Source: JAAYZM01 sp964510785
Lineage (GTDB): Bacteria > Actinomycetota > Actinomycetes > Actinomycetales > Cellulomonadaceae
Length of the DNA: 53,820 nt
Assembly (NCBI GenBank): GCA_964510785.1
Contig: CAZECM010000015.1
Location: forward strand, 1 to 53,820
Direction of reading: 5' to 3'
Translations under genes and position numbers: made by a program
Shown: positions 50,785 to 53,820 of the stretch, one piece after another
How the letters are laid out: each line of letters opens with the position of its first letter
Position numbering within the stretch: position 1 is the first letter of the stretch
Notes under the pieces: model-generated
What the model saw: only the letters and a program-made list of their open reading frames with translations
The model's database searches: none
What the model was told of the DNA's origin: nothing

Positions 50785-51228
50785 ATGACACGGATCGGGT
50801 ACGCGCCCGGGGTCTACGACCTCTTCCACATCGGGCACCTCAACATCCTGCGTCATGCCCGCGAGCACTGCGACGTCCTGGTCGCCGGCGTCGTCTCCGA
50901 CGAGAACGCCTTCGCCGCGAAGGGTCGCGCCCCCGTCATCCCGCTCACCGAGCGGCTCGAGATCGTGCGCTCGCTCGCGATCGTCGACGAGGCCGTCGCG
51001 GAGACCTGGCCGGACAAGGTGACGACCTGGCGCCACGTGCCCTTCCACGTCATCTTCAAGGGTGAGGACTGGCGCGGCACGCCCAAGGGCCTGAAGCTCG
51101 AGCGGGACATGGCGAGCGTGGGCGTCGTCGTGCAGTACTTCCCGTATACGGTGCACACGTCCTCGACCATCCTGCGGGCCGCGCTCGACGTCCTCGAGTC
51201 GCCCGTGCGCGAGGGCGCCGCCGTCTGA
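50785..51228 (+). CDS. Glycerol-3-phosphate (or related) cytidylyltransferase, TagD-like
   Basis: A 147-residue nucleotidyltransferase. It has the HxGH motif at H15-I-G-H18 in YAPGVYDLFHIGHLNILRHA, then ERLEIVRSLAIVDEAV, VIFKGEDWRGTPKG and, near the end, YTVHTSSTILRAAL, the usual RTxGISTT-position loop in altered form. It forms a CDP-alcohol such as CDP-glycerol from an alcohol phosphate and CTP. The partner is likely the adjacent CDP-alcohol phosphotransferase. The substrate could also be another polyol phosphate, since the C-terminal motif departs from classical TagD. It is the last gene of the locus before mfd. Confidence 0.87.
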   Translation: MTRIGYAPGVYDLFHIGHLNILRHAREHCDVLVAGVVSDENAFAAKGRAPVIPLTERLEIVRSLAIVDEAVAETWPDKVTTWRHVPFHVIFKGEDWRGTPKGLKLERDMASVGVVVQYFPYTVHTSSTILRAALDVLESPVREGAAV

Positions 51229-51298
51229 CGGGCGTACGCTAGACACCCCCGGTACCGCGAGGTATCGGGCCTGTCGTCGTGCCCGGAGGGCAAGAACC

Positions 51299-53820
51299 AT
51301 GAGTCTGACCGGCCTGCTCCCGCTGCTGCGCCGCGAGCCCGCTGTCGAGCGCGCGCTCGAGTCCGTGCGCGTGCGCGGCGAGCTCGACCTCGTCGCACCC
51401 GCGGGCTCGCGCCCGGGCCTGCTCGCCCTCATGACCGGGCGGCACGATGGGGCCGACGACGGCGCCCTCGGGGCTGGCCGCCCCCTCGTGGTGGTCACGG
51501 CCACGGGCCGGGAGGCCGACGACCTTGCCGCGGGGCTGCGTGGCTTTCTCCCCGCCGACGACGTCGCCGTGCTTCCCGCGTGGGAGACCCTGCCGCACGA
51601 GCGCCTCTCGCCCCGCGCGGACACCGTGGCGCGCCGTCTCGCCGTGCTCCGCCGCCTCGCGCACCCCGGCGCCCCGGGCGCCACCGGCCCGGTCCGCGTG
51701 CTCGTGGTTCCGGTGCGCGCGCTGCTGCAGCCCGTCGTCGCGGGGCTCGGCGACCTCGAGCCCGTCGCGCTCGCCCAGGGCGACACCGCGGACCTGACCG
51801 ACGTCGCCGAGCGCCTCGTTGCGGCCGCCTACACACGCACCGACATGGTGGGCCGGCGCGGGGAGTTCGCCGTCCGCGGCGGCATCCTCGACGTCTTCGC
51901 GCCCACCGACGAGCACCCCGTACGCGTCGAGTTCTGGGGCGACGAGGTCACGGACCTGCGGTGGTTCTCCGTGGCGGACCAGCGGACGCTCGAGGTCGCG
52001 GACCGCCCGCTGTGGGCACCGCCGTGCCGCGAGGTGCTCCTCACCGACGCCGTGCGCGCCCGCGCCCGCGCGCTCGCCGCCCAGCTCCCGGGCGCGGCCG
52101 ACATGCTCGAGAAGCTCGCCGAGGGCATCGCGGTCGAGGGCATGGAGTCGCTCGCCCCCGTGCTCGTGGAGCGCATGCAGCCCGTGCTCGAGCTCGTGGA
52201 CCCGGACGCGCTCCTCGTGGTGGCCGACCCGGAGCGGGTGCGCTCGCGCGCGCACGACCTCGTGGCGACCACGGAGGAGTTCCTCGGTGCGGCGTGGCAC
52301 TCCGCCGCCGCGGGCGCCGCCGTACCGATCGACCTGCGCGCCGCGTCCTTCGCCTCGCTCGCCGAGACGCGCGAGCTCGCGACGCGGCGCGGGCTCGGGT
52401 GGTGGACAGTCGGCCCGTTCGCCGCGGCCCCCACGGTGGGAGAGGTGCCGGTGGCCGACGACGCCGAGGTGCTGCGCGGCGGTGACACCGAGACGCTCCG
52501 CGTGGGGGCGCGCGACGTCGACGCCTACCGCGGCGACATCGCGCGCGCCGTGGTGGATCTCCAGGAGCTGCAGCGCGCGGGCTGGCGGCTCGTGCTGACG
52601 ACGGAGGGCCACGGCCCCGCCCGCCGCATGGTCGAGCAGCTCACGGCAGCCGAGGTCCCGGCGCACCTCGTCGAGTCGCTCGACGAGCCGCCCGAGCCGG
52701 GGGTCGTCGTCGTCGTCCCGTCGCTCGTCGGGGCCGGCTTCGTCGCCGAGGAGCTGCGCCTCGCGGTGCTCACCGAGTCCGACCTCACCGGCCGTTCGGT
52801 CGCGGGCACGCGCGACATGCGGACGCTGCCTTCGCGCCGACGCGGCGCCGTGGACCCGCTCGCGCTGCGGCCCGGTGACTACGTGGTGCACGAGCGGCAC
52901 GGCGTGGGGCGCTTCGTCGACCTGACCCAGCGCACCGTCAAGGGGGCGGGCGGGGCACAGGCCGTGCGCGAGTACCTCGTGCTCGAGTACTCGTCCTCGA
53001 AGCGTGGCCAGCCCGCCGACCGGCTCTTCGTGCCGACCGACCAGCTCGACCAGATCAGCAAGTACGTGGGCGGCGAGACGCCCTCGCTCAACAAGCTGGG
53101 TGGCTCGGACTGGGCCAAGGCCAAGGGGCGCGCCCGCAAGGCCGTGCGCGAGATCGCGGGCGAGCTCATCCGTCTCTACTCGGCGCGCATGGCGACGCAG
53201 GGCCACGCGTTCTCCCCGGACACCCCGTNNNNNNNNNNCTCGAGCTCGCGCTGCCACGGGGTGTCCGGGGAGAACGCGAGCTCGAGGACGCGTTCGCGTT
53301 CGCCGAGACCCCCGACCAGCTCGCGACGATCGACGACGTCAAGGCGGACATGGAGCGCGTGGTCCCGATGGACCGGCTCGTGTGCGGGGACGTCGGCTAC
53401 GGCAAGACGGAGATCGCGGTGCGCGCGGCGTTCAAGGCCGTGCAGGACGGCAAGCAGGTGGCCGTCCTCGTCCCGACCACGCTCCTGGTCAGCCAGCACT
53501 TCGAGACCTTCACGGAGCGGTACGCGCCGTTCCCCGTGACCGTCAAGGCGCTCTCGCGCTTCCAGTCCGACGCCGAGGCGAAGGTGATCCTCGCTGGGCT
53601 CGCCGACGGCTCGGTGGACGTCGTCATCGGCACGCACCGGATCATCACGGGGAACGTGCGCTTCAAGGACCTCGGGCTCGTCATCATCGACGAGGAGCAG
53701 CGCTTCGGCGTCGAGCACAAGGAGACGCTCAAGGCGCTGCGCACCACGGTGGACGTGCTCGCGATGAGTGCGACGCCCATCCCGCGCACGCTCGAGATGG
53801 CCGTCACGGGCATCCGCGAG
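51299..53820 (+). CDS. mfd: Transcription-repair coupling factor Mfd, partial and with an assembly fault
   Basis: The translocase that removes stalled RNA polymerase at DNA lesions and recruits UvrA. The first ~640 codons are intact. They contain the UvrB-like module (VVVTATGREADDLAAGL, FLPADDVAVLPAWETLPHERLSP, TRTDMVGRRGEFAVRGGILDVF) and the RNA polymerase-interacting domain (LRPGDYVVHERHGVGRFVDLTQ). At 53229-53238 ten Ns interrupt it and the frame is lost. Correct mfd sequence resumes at about 53275 with RELEDAFAF, then Walker A GDVGYGKTE and DEEQRFGVE. The gene runs off the window end. An RBS GGAGGG lies at 51285-51290. Disruption is probably technical, since the flanks still complement each other. 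Confidence 0.95.
53206..53278. other. Ten-N gap with fold-back inverted copy inside mfd
   Basis: Bases 53206-53228 (left of the N run) are the exact reverse complement of 53256-53278. On the minus strand, 53278-53239 reads FSPDTPWQRELE, the expected mfd continuation. The true forward sequence restarts at 53275. Only five bases (GGCAG) are absent on the plus strand between the two, and they appear in the inverted copy at 53251-53255. CTCGAGCTCGCG (53239-53250) and CGCGAGCTCGAG (53275-53286) bracket it. Confidence 0.9.

Noticed and set aside
53206..53278. Transposon end or terminator hairpin in mfd
   Set aside because: The inverted sequence encodes the expected mfd peptide on the minus strand and adjoins Ns, which favours an assembly fold-back.

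Overview
The window is a very GC-rich actinobacterial chromosome segment. GTG starts are frequent, many genes are tightly overlapped by ATGA/GTGA stop-start junctions, and several genes look leaderless. The backbone order is PMT / rsmI - metG - tatD - rpf - ksgA - ispE - glmU - prs - (rplY) - pth - mfd, which matches the order known from Mycobacterium tuberculosis around Rv1002c-Rv1020. Gene content (G5/DUF348 Rpf with an SLT-like end, LysE/LysG, protein O-mannosyltransferase, PKD/LamG adhesin) suggests a Micrococcales member, for example the Cellulomonas/Promicromonospora neighbourhood. Genus level is inference only.

Region 1 (1-6949): a SufR-like winged-helix regulator, cut by the window edge, is divergent from folE and a ferredoxin reductase. 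An intracellular-looking GH20 hexosaminidase follows, then protein O-mannosyltransferase divergent from rsmI. Region 2 (6992-12022) separates rsmI from metG. It holds a lysE/lysG divergent pair, a DUF559/AbiEi-like protein, a lipoprotein sugar dehydrogenase and a nicotinamidase. Two 117-118 bp palindromic elements lie here in opposite orientation, one at 8590-8707 and one at 11753-11869. Region 3 (12023-26686) is the housekeeping run metG-tatD-rpf-ksgA-ispE and glmU-prs-SIMPL-rplY-pth. It is interrupted by a narK-type transporter, a CynX-like MFS transporter with its MarR regulator, a TetR regulator and tRNA-Gln.

Region 4 (26829-51228) is a 24 kb surface-polysaccharide locus sitting between pth and mfd. 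It has an initiating phosphoglycosyltransferase, at least six glycosyltransferases, an epimerase, two polymerase/ligase proteins, two flippases and a Wzz/BY-kinase. It also carries a CDP-alcohol phosphotransferase with a TagD-like cytidylyltransferase. In its middle is a 2199-residue secreted protein that joins a beta-propeller, FN3-like, LamG, PKD and triplicated ~210-residue modules to a complete alkaline phosphatase domain. This is the most unusual coding feature of the window. Mfd starts at 51299 and runs off the end.

Two runs of ten Ns interrupt conserved genes. In prs about 35-38 codons are missing, including the VDLH active-site segment. In mfd the run is followed by a 40-base fold-back copy of the true sequence, so it looks like an assembly artefact that can be resolved on paper. 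All functional calls rest on recognisable motifs and synteny; no database search was possible.
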